In this document: positions 18,156 through 27,839 of the stretch, one piece after another
Numbering within the stretch: position 1 is the first letter of the stretch
Layout: every line of letters begins with the position of its first letter
Notes under the pieces: generated by a model
Databases searched by the model: none
What the model saw: only the letters and a program-made list of their open reading frames with translations
Told to the model about the DNA's origin: nothing
Origin: an uncultured Pelagibacteraceae bacterium
Lineage (GTDB): Bacteria > Pseudomonadota > Alphaproteobacteria > Pelagibacterales > Pelagibacteraceae
NCBI GenBank assembly: GCA_902574705.1
Contig: CACGOM010000008.1
Location: forward strand, 1 to 55,440
Reading direction: 5' to 3'
Length of the DNA stretch: 55,440 bases
Position numbers and translations under genes: made by a program

Positions 18156-18215
18156 TAAATTGTCGCGAATATTAAAGTGTATTTTTTCTAAATTGGTCAT
18201 ATATAAGTTTTAGAA

Positions 18216-20671
<2,456 letters not shown>

Positions 20672-20699
20672 ATCTAGTTAAAAAGATAAAATTGGTAAA

Positions 20700-21608
20700 A
20701 TGTCTACAGTCTTTACAAAATCAAAAAAATCATCTTTTGATCTAGGAATTATTCCTGAACTTTTAAAGTTAATGAAACCAAGAGTTATGTCTCTGGTGAT
20801 ATTTACATGTGCTGTTGGGTTATTAACTGCACCAAATTCAGTTTCATTTACAACTTCAGCATTAGGTATTTTGATAGTTGCAGTTGGAGCCGGAGCAGCT
20901 GGTGCATTAAATATGTGGTATGAGGCTGATGTTGATAAACTGATGACTAGAACATGTCTAAGACCGATACCGAGAGGTAGTTTACAAAAAAATCAAGCCT
21001 TATATTTTGGAACAGCTTTATCTATACTATCTGTAATTACTCTTTATTATTTTACAAACTTACTTTCAGCCTCATTGTTATTATTTACAATATTATTTTA
21101 TGTATTTGTTTATACGATTTGGTTAAAAAGAAAAACTCCACAAAATATTGTAATAGGTGGTGCAGCAGGTGCTTTACCCCCAGTAATTGGATGGACAATA
21201 GCAACAAATAGTATTTCTATAGAGCCTATCACATTCTTTATAATTATATTTTTTTGGACTCCATCTCATTTCTGGGCTCTCAGCTTGTACAAAGTTCAAG
21301 ATTATAAAAAAGCAAATATCCCAATGATGCCAATTACAAATGGTATCGAAACCACAAAGAAAAATATATTTATATATTCATTACTAATGGTGCCAGCTAT
21401 TGCTTTGCCATACTATGTTGGTTTTGTTAAGGAAATATTTTTGGTAGCTGGTTTGGTTTTGACTTTTTATTATAACTACCTTTGTTACCAACTTTATCGT
21501 TTTAAAAAAAATAAATTTGAAATAAAAAAGGCGCAGCAAATATTTGGATATTCAATTTTGTATTTATTTTTGGTATTTGTATTATTTTTAGTAGATAGAT
21601 TAGTATAA
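20700..21608 (+). CDS. ctaB: Protoheme IX farnesyltransferase (heme O synthase)
   Basis: CtaB attaches a farnesyl group to heme b to give heme O, the precursor of heme A for the oxidase. The 302-residue polytopic protein belongs to the UbiA fold. It carries NMWYEADVDKLMTRTCLRPIPRG (about 71-93), with the Asp-rich prenyl site, and the second motif WTPSHFWALSLYKVQDYKKANIPMMP (about 183-208). The latter is diagnostic for heme O synthase over UbiA. It sits 28 bp after ctaD, and a 40-residue CoxF-like gene begins 2 nt after its stop. Confidence 0.96.
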   Translation: MSTVFTKSKKSSFDLGIIPELLKLMKPRVMSLVIFTCAVGLLTAPNSVSFTTSALGILIVAVGAGAAGALNMWYEADVDKLMTRTCLRPIPRGSLQKNQALYFGTALSILSVITLYYFTNLLSASLLLFTILFYVFVYTIWLKRKTPQNIVIGGAAGALPPVIGWTIATNSISIEPITFFIIIFFWTPSHFWALSLYKVQDYKKANIPMMPITNGIETTKKNIFIYSLLMVPAIALPYYVGFVKEIFLVAGLVLTFYYNYLCYQLYRFKKNKFEIKKAQQIFGYSILYLFLVFVLFLVDRLV

Positions 21609-21610
21609 TA

Positions 21611-21733
21611 ATGTTTAAAGACGATAAAATGAAAAAGAGGAATTTGAAGACAGCCTTAGGATTAATTATTTTTATAGTTTTTTTATTTATATTTACACTT
21701 TATAACGTAGGAGTATTCGACAGGCCCTTATGA
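21611..21733 (+). CDS. CoxF-like 40-residue single-span membrane protein
   Basis: A short open frame of 40 codons fills the gap between ctaB and ctaG exactly: it starts 2 nt after the ctaB stop and its TGA overlaps the ctaG ATG (ATGA). It reads MFKDDKMKKRNLKTAL, then about 18 hydrophobic residues, then ends YNVGVFDRPL. Alphaproteobacteria commonly have a small CoxF protein at this spot with a basic N-terminus, one membrane helix and an RPL-type ending, so the call rests on position and layout. The role in oxidase assembly is not established. A start at the internal ATG (21629) is possible. Confidence 0.7.
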   Translation: MFKDDKMKKRNLKTALGLIIFIVFLFIFTLYNVGVFDRPL

Positions 21734-22278
21734 TCAAAAAAAAAATATTAACCCCACTGATATTATCAGGAATATTTGTTTTTATGTTAGGCTTATCTTT
21801 TGCAGCTGTTCCGTTGTATGATCTATTTTGTAGAGTAACTGGATTTGGTGGAACAACACAAATATCAAAAGAAGCACCAAAAATAGTATTAGATGAAACA
21901 ATAAACGTAAGGTTAGATACAAATGTTAATTCACAATTGGATTGGAAGTTTGAGTCAGAGGCAAATACGATGGAAGTTAAGCCAGGTAAAGTTTATAAAA
22001 TTAAATTTAATGTTGAAAACCTAGGTAGCGAACCATCATCAGGCGTTGCAAGTTATAATGTTTCACCCTCTTCTTTTGGTGCATATTTCAATAAAATCGG
22101 TTGCTTTTGTTTCGAAAAACAAACATTAAATCCTGGAGAAAAAGCCAGCTATGATTTGGTTTTCTATTTAGATCCAGAACTGGTAAAAGATCCTAAAACT
22201 GCGAGAGTAGAGGATGTAACTATGTCCTATACTTTTTTCTCGTCAGATTATTATAAACAAAGTAAAAAGGTTAATTAA
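21730..22278 (+). CDS. ctaG: Cytochrome c oxidase assembly protein CtaG/Cox11
   Basis: Cox11 delivers copper to the CuB site of subunit I. The 182 residues have an N-terminal membrane anchor (about 8-28) with VPLYDLFCRVTGFGGTTQ just after it, then a periplasmic domain with the copper-binding CFCFEKQTLNPGE (about 117-129) and a PVxFFLDPE-like segment (VFYLDPEL). The length is typical. Its start overlaps the CoxF-like gene by 4 nt (ATGA) and ctaE follows after 1 nt. Confidence 0.95.
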   Translation: MIKKKILTPLILSGIFVFMLGLSFAAVPLYDLFCRVTGFGGTTQISKEAPKIVLDETINVRLDTNVNSQLDWKFESEANTMEVKPGKVYKIKFNVENLGSEPSSGVASYNVSPSSFGAYFNKIGCFCFEKQTLNPGEKASYDLVFYLDPELVKDPKTARVEDVTMSYTFFSSDYYKQSKKVN

Positions 22279-22279
22279 T

Positions 22280-23071
22280 ATGTCGGCTGGTGAAAAAAAA
22301 CATGATTATCATCTTGTAGACCCGAGTCCTTGGCCGATTTATACTTCATTTGCAACTTTAGTTTTAGCTATTGGATCTATTTACTATTTTCACTCAAAAG
22401 TAATGTGGGCAATGATTCTTGGTTTGGCTCTTGTCTGCTATGGAGCTTTTATGTGGTTTAGAGATGTAGTAATTGAAGCAGAACATCAAGGTCATCACAC
22501 TCCAGTTGTCCAAATCCATCACAGATATGGAATGACTTTATTCATTGCATCTGAGGTAATGTTTTTTGTTGCTTGGTTCTGGGCTTATTTTGATGCTAGT
22601 CTGTTTCCGAGTGAATTCACTGGAAATGTTTGGCCTCCAAAAGATATAGAAGTTTTTGATCCTTGGGATATTCCATTAATAAATACATTGGTATTATTAT
22701 TATCAGGAACTACAGTAACGTGGGCCCATCATGCTCTGCTAGAGGATGATAGGAAAGGTTTTATCCAAGGTTTATCATGGACAGTCTTTCTAGGTGTATG
22801 TTTCACTGCGCTACAAGCCTATGAATATCAACATGCAACATTTGGATTTTCTAATCATATTTATGGTGCTACTTTTTATATGGCAACTGGCTTCCACGGT
22901 TTCCATGTGATCATAGGAACTATTTTCTTAGCAGTTTGCTTGTGGAGAGGAAGATTAGGTCATTTTAACAAAGACCATCACTTTGGATTTGAGGCTGCTG
23001 CTTGGTACTGGCATTTTGTTGATGTAGTATGGCTATTCTTATTTGCAGCCATATATGTTTGGGGTAGTTAA
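22280..23071 (+). CDS. ctaE: Cytochrome c oxidase subunit III
   Basis: Subunit III stabilises subunit I and supports proton uptake. The 263 residues begin HDYHLVDPSPWPI, followed by seven hydrophobic helices. Conserved patches are EVMFFVAWFWAYFDASLFP (about 92-110), GTTVTWAHHALL (about 147) and the closing AAAWYWHFVDVVWLFLF (about 238-254). This is the last structural gene of the operon; SURF1 follows after 11 bp. Confidence 0.96.
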   Translation: MSAGEKKHDYHLVDPSPWPIYTSFATLVLAIGSIYYFHSKVMWAMILGLALVCYGAFMWFRDVVIEAEHQGHHTPVVQIHHRYGMTLFIASEVMFFVAWFWAYFDASLFPSEFTGNVWPPKDIEVFDPWDIPLINTLVLLLSGTTVTWAHHALLEDDRKGFIQGLSWTVFLGVCFTALQAYEYQHATFGFSNHIYGATFYMATGFHGFHVIIGTIFLAVCLWRGRLGHFNKDHHFGFEAAAWYWHFVDVVWLFLFAAIYVWGS

Positions 23072-23082
23072 AACATACTAAT

Positions 23083-23736
23083 TTGAAACATAAACTTTCT
23101 TTTTCAATATTTGTCTATACCTTCATTCTAATATTTATCACATTAGGGGTTTGGCAACTATATAGACTTGAATGGAAACTCAATCTAATTTCAGAAATAA
23201 ACAATGCAATTTCAAGCGAACCCATTGAATTTAATTCAAATAAAATTAAAAACTTTCAAAAGGTTAGTTTTAAAGGAAAGATTGATAACGAAAAGATAAT
23301 ATACTTATATAGTTTAAACGAAGAAGGTGAGCCTGGCTTTGATATTATCAATCCAATAAATATACAAAACAGAAATTATCTTATAAACAGGGGATGGGTA
23401 AAAATGGATGATAAAAACAAACCTTTTATTACTAACAGTGAAAATTTTATAGGAATTCTAAGAGAAAAATCAAAATCAAGCTATTTTAAGCCCGATAATG
23501 ATTTACCAAATAATTATTGGTTTAAGTTGGAAGATAATGATTTGGAGAAATATACTGGGTTAATATTTTCAAAGTATATTATTTATTTAAACGACTCAAA
23601 CTTAACAAAAATTCCTAAACCAAAAAATATTTCAGCAAATTTATCAAATAATCATTTAAAATACGCACTAACATGGTTTTCATTAGCGATTTCAATTTTT
23701 TTAATATATTTATATTTTAGAAAAAAAAATTACTAA
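23083..23736 (+). CDS. SURF1-family oxidase assembly protein
   Basis: SURF1 proteins help insert heme A into subunit I. The 217 residues have two membrane helices, one at each end (about 6-24 and 193-210), with the domain between them in the periplasm. Family motifs are the GVWQLYRLEWKLNLI stretch (about 22-36), INRGWV (about 102-107) and the terminal HLKYALTWFSLAIS. The frame starts with TTG at 23083, which is acceptable; no nearby ATG fits better. Its stop shares one base with the thrC ATG. Confidence 0.88.
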   Translation: MKHKLSFSIFVYTFILIFITLGVWQLYRLEWKLNLISEINNAISSEPIEFNSNKIKNFQKVSFKGKIDNEKIIYLYSLNEEGEPGFDIINPINIQNRNYLINRGWVKMDDKNKPFITNSENFIGILREKSKSSYFKPDNDLPNNYWFKLEDNDLEKYTGLIFSKYIIYLNDSNLTKIPKPKNISANLSNNHLKYALTWFSLAISIFLIYLYFRKKNY

Positions 23737-25109
23737 TGAATTATATAAGCACAAGAAATAACCAAAAAAACTTCACTTTTAAGGAGGTTTTTCTTAAAGG
23801 TTTGGCAGATGATGGGGGTCTTTTTGTACCAAAATCAATTAAATCATTTAATAAACAGGAATTAAATAATCTAAAAAGTCTTAATTACAATGATTTAGCA
23901 GCTGAAATAATTTATCCCTTTATTGGAGATTTCATGTCCAAAGATGAATTAATCTCTACAATATCAAAATCTTACTCAAATTTTAGATCTAATGATGTTG
24001 TAAAAATCTCTGATTTAGGAAATTTAAAAATTTTAGAACTATTTCATGGGCCAACACTCGCCTTCAAAGATATTGCAATGCAATTAATAGGCAATTTCTA
24101 TCAATATCATTTAGCACACAATCAAAAAAAAATTAATATAATAGTGGCAACGTCAGGTGATACCGGTGCAGCCGCTATTGATGCATTGAAAGGAAAAAAT
24201 AATTTAAATGTGTTTGTGTTACATCCAAATAATAGAATTTCACCAGTACAAAGAAAACTAATGACAATACACGAGGACAGCAATGTATTTAATATTGCAG
24301 TAGAGGGTAACTTTGATGATTGTCAAAATTTGGTTAAAGCAATGTTTAATGACGAAAAATTTTCTAAAACAATTAATATGTCAGGTGTAAATTCAATCAA
24401 CTGGGCAAGAATTATTGCTCAGGCTGTTTATTATTTTTATGCTTACTTTAAAGTTGGAAACGGCCAGCCTATATCTTTTTCTGTTCCAACAGGAAACTTT
24501 GGAGATATTTATGCAGGTTATTTAGCAAAAAAATTAGGTCTTCCGATTGATAAATTAATCGTAGCTACAAATAAAAATGACATACTTCACAGAGCAATAT
24601 CTGGAGGAGATTATAGTCAAAAGAAAGTTGAGGAAACAAATACACCAAGTATGGATATTCAGATAGCAAGTAACTTTGAAAGGCTTTTATATGATGTAAA
24701 AGATTGCAATTCAGAGGTTACAAAGGATGTAATGAGTAAAATTAAAAACAATACATACAAAATCGACAAAAGTGATTTAGATGAGATAAAAAAAAATTTT
24801 ACATCCGAGATGCTTGATGAAAATGAAACTATTGAAATGATAAAGACAATTAATAATGAAAACCAAATAGTAGTTGATCCTCATACTGCAGTTGGTATTG
24901 GTGCTGTAAGAAAACTTGGATTAGAAAAAAATTGCGTTGTATTGTCAACCGCGCATCCTTGCAAATTTCCAAAAGCAATAGAGGATGCAATTTCAAAAAC
25001 TGAGAATTTACCAGATAGTCTAAAATATGTTAATGATCGAGAAGAAAAATTTGAAGTTCTTCCAAACGATCTAGAAAAAGTAAAAAACTACGTAATGAAT
25101 TCAATATGA
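23736..25109 (+). CDS. thrC: Threonine synthase
   Basis: ThrC is a PLP enzyme that turns O-phosphohomoserine into threonine. The 457-residue protein shows the PLP lysine in HGPTLAFKDIAMQ (about 104-116), the phosphate-binding ATSGDTGAAAI (about 137-147) and the late VDPHTAVG motif (about 381). Length and N-terminus (MNYISTRN) match the enteric-type long form. The homoserine kinase thrB lies on the other side of the accessory island at 29.1-30.0 kb on the opposite strand, so the pathway genes are near but not co-transcribed. Confidence 0.96.
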   Translation: MNYISTRNNQKNFTFKEVFLKGLADDGGLFVPKSIKSFNKQELNNLKSLNYNDLAAEIIYPFIGDFMSKDELISTISKSYSNFRSNDVVKISDLGNLKILELFHGPTLAFKDIAMQLIGNFYQYHLAHNQKKINIIVATSGDTGAAAIDALKGKNNLNVFVLHPNNRISPVQRKLMTIHEDSNVFNIAVEGNFDDCQNLVKAMFNDEKFSKTINMSGVNSINWARIIAQAVYYFYAYFKVGNGQPISFSVPTGNFGDIYAGYLAKKLGLPIDKLIVATNKNDILHRAISGGDYSQKKVEETNTPSMDIQIASNFERLLYDVKDCNSEVTKDVMSKIKNNTYKIDKSDLDEIKKNFTSEMLDENETIEMIKTINNENQIVVDPHTAVGIGAVRKLGLEKNCVVLSTAHPCKFPKAIEDAISKTENLPDSLKYVNDREEKFEVLPNDLEKVKNYVMNSI

Positions 25110-25591
25110 AACTAAAAATAAAAGACCAAATACCAAATACTGATATTTTTCATTTAATTGATGGAGAACCAAAACAAAATAAATTAAGTGAGATTTTAGG
25201 CAATGGTAAAATTATTTTGTTTGGATTACCAGGAGCATTTACATCAACCTGCTCAAAACTTCATCTTCCAGGATTTGTCAAAAACGCTGATAAAATTAAA
25301 GAAAGAGGAATAGAAAATATATTTTGTATATCGGCAAATGACCCTTACGTAATGAGTGCTTGGGGAGATGCTAATAATACAGAAGATAAAATCAAAATGT
25401 TATCTGACCCATATTTATTATTCACAAAAGCAATTGGTGCAGAAGTTGATAGAAATTCAAAAGGAATGGGTATTAGATCAAATCGTTATGCAATGGTCAT
25501 TGAAAATTTAGAAGTTCTAAAAATTCAAGTTGAAAAAGAAACTAAACAATGCAGCCTGACTTCAGCAGAAAGCATTTTAGATATCCTTTAA
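25106..25591 (+). CDS. Peroxiredoxin of the Prx5 family
   Basis: The 161-residue thioredoxin-fold peroxidase reduces peroxides through a cysteine. The Prx5 hallmark LPGAFTSTCSKLHLPGF is at 41-57 with the peroxidatic cysteine at 49. The later AISANDPYVMSAWG-type segment is also typical (here CISANDPYVMSAWG, about 90-103). It overlaps the thrC stop by 4 nt (ATGA). It ends 15 bp before a convergent small gene, the left border of the accessory island. Confidence 0.93.
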   Translation: MKLKIKDQIPNTDIFHLIDGEPKQNKLSEILGNGKIILFGLPGAFTSTCSKLHLPGFVKNADKIKERGIENIFCISANDPYVMSAWGDANNTEDKIKMLSDPYLLFTKAIGAEVDRNSKGMGIRSNRYAMVIENLEVLKIQVEKETKQCSLTSAESILDIL

Positions 25592-25606
25592 TTTAATATT
25601 TCAAAT

Positions 25607-25903
25607 TTAAAGTTTAACTGGGCTCAATTCATACATTTGAACTATTTCGATACATTCATCAAAAATAGGTTTTGCTATAGGATTATTGCCCGAAGCAAAT
25701 TTCTTCATTTCTTCTTCATTATGAACTGAAACTTTAAACATAACATAGCTTTTATCTGGCGCCATTCCAGGAACTGTTTTTTCAACATGGGCAATTGTTT
25801 TTCTTACTGCCATTCCCTCTTCTGACTGCATAAATCCCATAAACTTTTCAAATTTTCCTTCACCAGACTTTATTCTCGCTATTGCAAGCATTTCTTTTTC
25901 CAT
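25607..25903 (-). CDS. Small alpha/beta protein, dimeric-barrel-like, function unknown
   Basis: This is a soluble 98-residue protein, MEKEMLAIARIKSGEGKFEKFMGFM..., with a strand-helix-strand pattern. The YVMFKVSVHNEEEMKKFA segment resembles the ferredoxin-like ABM/DUF3764-type dimeric barrels. No catalytic residues can be assigned. An AAAGGAG Shine-Dalgarno sits 5 nt before the ATG (25909-25915). Just upstream of that in the leader lies a hairpin built on element R1. It is convergent with the peroxiredoxin. It may be a small stress- or metabolite-linked protein, but that is only a guess. Confidence 0.72.
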   Translation of the reverse strand: MEKEMLAIARIKSGEGKFEKFMGFMQSEEGMAVRKTIAHVEKTVPGMAPDKSYVMFKVSVHNEEEMKKFASGNNPIAKPIFDECIEIVQMYELSPVKL

Positions 25904-25920
25904 TTTTACTCCTTTCTTTA

Positions 25921-25943
25921 GGGGCGTTCTATTTCACGCCCTC
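25921..25943 (-). repeat. Element R1, divergent copy of the island repeat; hairpin in a 5' leader
   Basis: The plus strand reads GGGGCGTTCT followed by a different right half. GGGCG at 25922-25926 pairs with CGCCC at 25937-25941 around a 10-nt loop. The first ten bases are identical to elements R2-R4. On the minus strand the hairpin ends 5 nt before the AAAGGAG of the gene at 25607-25903. A possible promoter for that gene (TTCAAA, 16 bp, TACTAT on the minus strand near 25951-25978) would place the hairpin at the very 5' end of the mRNA. Confidence 0.6.
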
Positions 25944-26066
25944 GGTCAGATAGTACCATGAAATATAACTTTTTGAAAAGGTATATAGTTAGGTACATAG
26001 TAATTTAGTAGTATTTTGGTTTCAGCTTGCTTTACTTAATTCAATTTATAAATTAAAAATTTAATT

Positions 26067-26432
26067 ATGCTAATATTTATGCTGATTGTGGGAGTCGTGC
26101 TTATAATTACTGGGACTTCCGTGTTAGGAATTTTTATTTCAAGAAAAAACAAATTAATAAAAAATTTTACATCCAAAACACCTACATTAATATTTGTAAT
26201 AATTTTGACAATTTTTGCATTTTTCTTTACTTATGCAAATACTAAGGACATTGCTTATTCAGTGGGTGGTGCTTTTGGATATGTTTATGTTTGGTCTACT
26301 CTTTGTGCTCTGTTTGGGGTGTTGGCAATGAATAAGTTTAAATTTAATAAAAAAGAATTTTGGAATAGTTGGTTTTTTTCTCTTATTTGGATTTTTTTAA
26401 TTTTGATTACTCAAGAAATACTTAAAATTTAA
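26067..26432 (+). CDS. Unrecognised small membrane protein, first island module
   Basis: This 121-residue protein is not recognised. It has about four hydrophobic segments, near 3-24, 40-58, 64-88 and 102-118, joined by short Lys-rich loops (SRKNKLIKNFTSK, NKFKFNKKEF), a topology with positive loops inside. No motif is seen. There is no Shine-Dalgarno before the ATG. The stop codon is 7 nt from the left flank of element R2, so the repeat is at the 3' end of the gene. Confidence 0.6.
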   Translation: MLIFMLIVGVVLIITGTSVLGIFISRKNKLIKNFTSKTPTLIFVIILTIFAFFFTYANTKDIAYSVGGAFGYVYVWSTLCALFGVLAMNKFKFNKKEFWNSWFFSLIWIFLILITQEILKI

Positions 26433-26439
26433 CTTATTT

Positions 26440-26472
26440 AATGAGAAGGGGCGTTCTGTTGCCAGGTGCCCC
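26440..26472 (+). repeat. Element R2, island repeat with full stem
   Basis: The core GGGGCGTTCTGTTGCC is at 26448-26463, continuing AGGTGCCCC to 26472. GGGGCG pairs with TGCCCC (one G-U pair), and inside it CTG pairs with CAG around TTGC; the opposite strand would have a GCAA tetraloop there. The left flank 26440-26447 (AATGAGAA) is shared with R3; the right flank through GTGCC is shared with R4. Confidence 0.75.
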
Positions 26473-26540
26473 GAACTTTGTTTCAAAAATCCTTATATTG
26501 CAACACTTAGCAATAATCAAATTACGTAAATTATAGAATA

Positions 26541-26577
26541 ATTCCGAATAGATTCCGAACAAAATAACGTTCGGAAT
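26541..26577. promoter_or_regulatory. Inverted and direct ATTCCGAAC/T motifs before the GIY-YIG gene
   Basis: ATTCCGAAC at 26552-26560 and GTTCGGAAT at 26569-26577 form a perfect 9-bp inverted repeat with an 8-nt spacer. A further direct copy, ATTCCGAAT, is at 26541-26549. The arrangement looks like an operator for a dimeric repressor with an accessory half-site, 48 nt before the gene start. The same motif returns three times just beyond the end of this module (27686-27720). Confidence 0.5.
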
Positions 26578-26624
26578 AGATCAATATTTTAGACTCATGG
26601 TTCATGATTTGATAATCTTGGATC

Positions 26625-27215
26625 ATGAAAACTGTATACATCTTAACCAATCAAGCAATGCCTGGAATAATTAAGATTGGTTTCACTGACAACTCAGTAG
26701 AGCAAAGGATGAGAGAATTAGACAAAACTTCAACACCTATTCCATTTGAGTGTTATTACGCAAAACGTATAGATAAAGCTGAATTTGTAGAAAAGAAAAT
26801 GCATGAGGCGTTTGATGAATTTAGAATAAGAGACAATAGAGAATTTTTTAGAATGTCTCCCGAACAAGCAAAAGCAGCACTAGATATTGCTGAAGGAGAA
26901 GACGTAACTCCAAGGGAAGACGTAGTTGAAAACACAAGTGATAAAACAGCATTAGATAAAGAGAGAAATAGAAATCGATTTAATTTTGCCCAAATAGGTA
27001 TTGAAGTAGGTGAGGAGTTAGAATTTAAAAAAGATAAATCAATAAAAGCTAAAGTTTTAGAAAATGATTTAATTGAATTTAAAGGAAGACCCATGTCGCT
27101 TTCGCAATCAGCTTTAGAAATTGTTCAAGAGATGGGATATACGTGGAATAAAATAGCAGGCCCTCAATTTTGGATGTATAAAGGAAAGACGCTATACGAA
27201 TTAAACAATCAATGA
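26625..27215 (+). CDS. GIY-YIG (T5orf172/MUG113-like) nuclease with C-terminal RAMA-like domain
   Basis: The 196-residue protein begins with a GIY-YIG domain of the T5orf172 type. VYILTN (4-9) and IIKIGF (15-20) replace the GIY and YIG strands, EQRMREL (26-32) supplies the arginine, the metal-ligand glutamate would be in AEFVEKKMHEAF (52-63), and NREFF closes at 71-75. A charged linker (about 90-120) leads to a C-terminal domain (about 125-193) ending in QSALEIVQEMGYTWNKI, then FWMYKGKTLYEL. That ending follows the layout of RAMA domains found in adenine methyltransferases, including CcrM of this window. Together this suggests cleavage or sensing of modified DNA; this is inference. Its end overlaps the next gene (ATGA). 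Confidence 0.78.
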   Translation: MKTVYILTNQAMPGIIKIGFTDNSVEQRMRELDKTSTPIPFECYYAKRIDKAEFVEKKMHEAFDEFRIRDNREFFRMSPEQAKAALDIAEGEDVTPREDVVENTSDKTALDKERNRNRFNFAQIGIEVGEELEFKKDKSIKAKVLENDLIEFKGRPMSLSQSALEIVQEMGYTWNKIAGPQFWMYKGKTLYELNNQ

Positions 27216-27682
27216 AAAAACTTTTAGGGATCTTAGTTCTAAGCTTGTTATTAAATGGAAACGCTTTTGGGGAAACCATTATGTTAGAATGTGTTTTGAT
27301 AGATGAAGGAAAACTATCGAGATATAAAAACAACAAGGTTGTGAAAGTTGAGAAGCCTTCATTAACAAGTTGGCGCAAAGAATATGATATCAGAGTAAAT
27401 CCAGAATTAAAAAAGATGATTAAAGGACCTGATATTGGTTCTTACCCACCAGCAAAAGTATATTGGACAGATGATAGCATTATGTGGACTAATGAAATTG
27501 AGGCTACAATAGGTTATAGAACTGAGTCAAAATATATTTTAGACAGAGTAGAAGGCTATATTTCTTCAGAAATCAAAAGTTACGATGTCAAATATTTTAA
27601 TGATGGGAGCAAACCTAAAAAAACATTAAGTTATATTATTGAACTTAAGCATAAGTGTAAGGTTAATAAAAAATTATTTTAA
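27212..27682 (+). CDS. Unrecognised secreted protein coupled to the GIY-YIG gene
   Basis: This 156-residue protein has a cleavable-looking signal peptide (MKKLLGILVLSLLLNGNAFG, about 1-20), then a soluble, Lys-rich domain starting ETIMLECVLIDEG. Two cysteines remain after the signal, at about residues 26 and 151, and could pair in the periplasm. Many SAR11 exported proteins of unknown role share this kind of N-terminus. The start overlaps the nuclease gene by 4 nt (ATGA), so the two are translated together although one is cytoplasmic and the other exported. No function is proposed. Confidence 0.65.
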   Translation: MKKLLGILVLSLLLNGNAFGETIMLECVLIDEGKLSRYKNNKVVKVEKPSLTSWRKEYDIRVNPELKKMIKGPDIGSYPPAKVYWTDDSIMWTNEIEATIGYRTESKYILDRVEGYISSEIKSYDVKYFNDGSKPKKTLSYIIELKHKCKVNKKLF

Positions 27683-27683
27683 T

Positions 27684-27738
27684 AACCGAATATTAGTTTT
27701 ATTCCGAACACAGGCCGAATCCCTCGGTTGTATTTTTT
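27684..27738 (+). terminator. Possible weak terminator and CCGAAY motif cluster after the GIY-YIG module
   Basis: CCGA at 27715-27718 pairs with TCGG at 27724-27727 around ATCCC, followed by a T-rich run ending in six T (27733-27738). AACCGA at 27684-27689 could pair instead with TCGGTT at 27724-27729. The stem is short, so termination is uncertain. CCGAAT or CCGAAC occurs at 27686, 27704 and 27715, echoing the motif upstream of the module. Confidence 0.35.
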
Positions 27739-27770
27739 AAATAACGTTGATACTGCAAACTAAATTAACA

Positions 27771-27798
27771 AATGAGAAGGGGCGTTCTGTTGCCCGGC
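27771..27798 (+). repeat. Element R3, island repeat
   Basis: The core GGGGCGTTCTGTTGCC is at 27779-27794 and is identical to R2, as is the 8-nt left flank at 27771-27778, for 24 matching bases. The right half differs after GCC (CGGCATT), so the long outer stem of R2 is lost; only GGGC with GCCC (27780-27783 with 27792-27795) remains possible. It separates the nuclease module from the small-protein module. Confidence 0.72.
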
Positions 27799-27839
27799 AT
27801 TAGATTTGAAAATAGCATAATTGCTTACTTATTAAAACT

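Noticed and set aside
18156-18215. A defined promoter for the cytochrome oxidase operon
   Set aside because: TATATA near 18200 is suggestive, but no -35 box at proper spacing is visible, so no separate promoter feature is claimed.
23781-23787. AAGGAGG as a start site for another gene
   Set aside because: It lies inside thrC and is followed by no start codon at proper spacing; the thrC frame reads straight through.
26552-26577. LexA/SOS box before the nuclease gene
   Set aside because: The alphaproteobacterial box is a direct GTTC-N7-GTTC; here the half-sites are inverted with an 8-nt spacer.
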